A stretch of DNA of 7,341 nt from Bacteroidota bacterium (GTDB lineage Bacteria > Bacteroidota > Bacteroidia > Flavobacteriales > Flavobacteriaceae). The notes beneath the pieces are model-generated. The model was not told the origin of the DNA. It worked only from the letters and a program-made list of their open reading frames with translations, and ran no database searches. Shown here piece by piece: positions 7,134 to 7,341 of this stretch (the first letter of the stretch is position 1; each line of letters begins with the position of its first letter). The stretch lies in assembly GCA_023437485.1 (NCBI GenBank), contig JAEZGB010000157.1:1-7341 (forward strand), given 5' to 3'. The position numbers and the translations under genes are program-made.

Positions 7134-7182
7134 CAAAAGCTACAGTGGACAGCCCGGCCGTTCGCCATAATGAATTCCACAC

Positions 7183-7190
7183 TATATTTA
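7183..7190 (+). promoter_or_regulatory. Possible -7 box for the DUF58 gene (7 of 8)
   Basis: TATATTTA differs from TAnnTTTG only at the last base and lies 4 nt before the ATG at 7195. If used, transcription would begin at or very near the start codon. No -33 TTG was found at the usual distance. Confidence 0.35.
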
Positions 7191-7194
7191 CGGT

Positions 7195-7341
7195 ATGAAG
7201 ATCGAATCGCAATTACAAAAAATTTCGAGCTTTGCGCACCTGGAACTTCTGGCTAATCAGGTTGTGGAAGGTTTTATCTCCGGAATGCACAAGAGCCCGT
7301 TTCACGGTTTTAGCGCTGAATTTGCCGAGCACAAGGTGTAC
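7195..7341 (+). CDS. DUF58-family protein, N-terminal part (cut by window edge)
   Basis: Forty-nine codons are visible, open to the last base, beginning MKIESQLQKISSF. The segment LELLANQVVEGFISGMHKSP followed by FHGFSAEFAEHKVY is the typical opening of DUF58 proteins, where the GxHxSPFxGxSxEFxExRxY motif precedes the domain body. DUF58 proteins are often encoded beside MoxR-type AAA ATPases and VWA-domain proteins, and are thought to act in that chaperone-like system; any such partner would lie outside this window. The soluble start, with no early membrane segment, resembles the shorter form of the family. The ATG at 7195 is chosen because the family similarity begins almost at once. The preceding 200 nt hold a terminator and a palindrome, so the gene is probably transcribed separately from thioredoxin. 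Confidence 0.8.
   Translation, partial: MKIESQLQKISSFAHLELLANQVVEGFISGMHKSPFHGFSAEFAEHKVY

Noticed and set aside
7004..7198. Small + strand frame after trxA (64 codons)
   Set aside because: It runs through the thioredoxin terminator and the 33-nt palindrome and overlaps the start of the DUF58 gene, and it has no recognisable protein features.

Overview
The window looks like a piece of a chromosome from the Bacteroidota, most likely class Flavobacteriia. Three things point there: a perfect TAnnTTTG -7 box in front of each of the four complete genes, A/T-rich leaders without Shine-Dalgarno sequences, and a DNA polymerase III alpha subunit carrying its own N-terminal DEDDh proofreading exonuclease. 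All recognised genes lie on the + strand.

Layout. Positions 1 to about 832 hold no convincing gene. This stretch is a tandem array of about 300-bp units (two full copies and a truncated third) built largely from 7-bp repeats. It is followed by a small DUF6252-type lipoprotein (862-1341) with a terminator, a single-RRM glycine-rich RNA-binding protein (1488-1862) with a terminator, the 1497-residue fused exonuclease/polymerase DnaE (2010-6503), thioredoxin (6671-6988) with a terminator, a 33-nt perfect palindrome (7101-7133), and the first 49 codons of a DUF58-family protein that runs off the right edge (7195-7341).

How it works together. Each complete gene has its own promoter-like box, and three of the four are followed by an intrinsic terminator. 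The window therefore reads as single-gene transcription units rather than an operon. The genes are mostly housekeeping: replication (DnaE), thiol redox (thioredoxin), RNA handling (RRM protein) and an envelope lipoprotein of unknown role. I found no defence system, mobile-element gene or biosynthetic cluster. The unusual material is non-coding: the heptamer-based array at the left and the nested palindrome at the right. In DnaE, several usual PHP metal-ligand positions are changed while the fused exonuclease site is intact.
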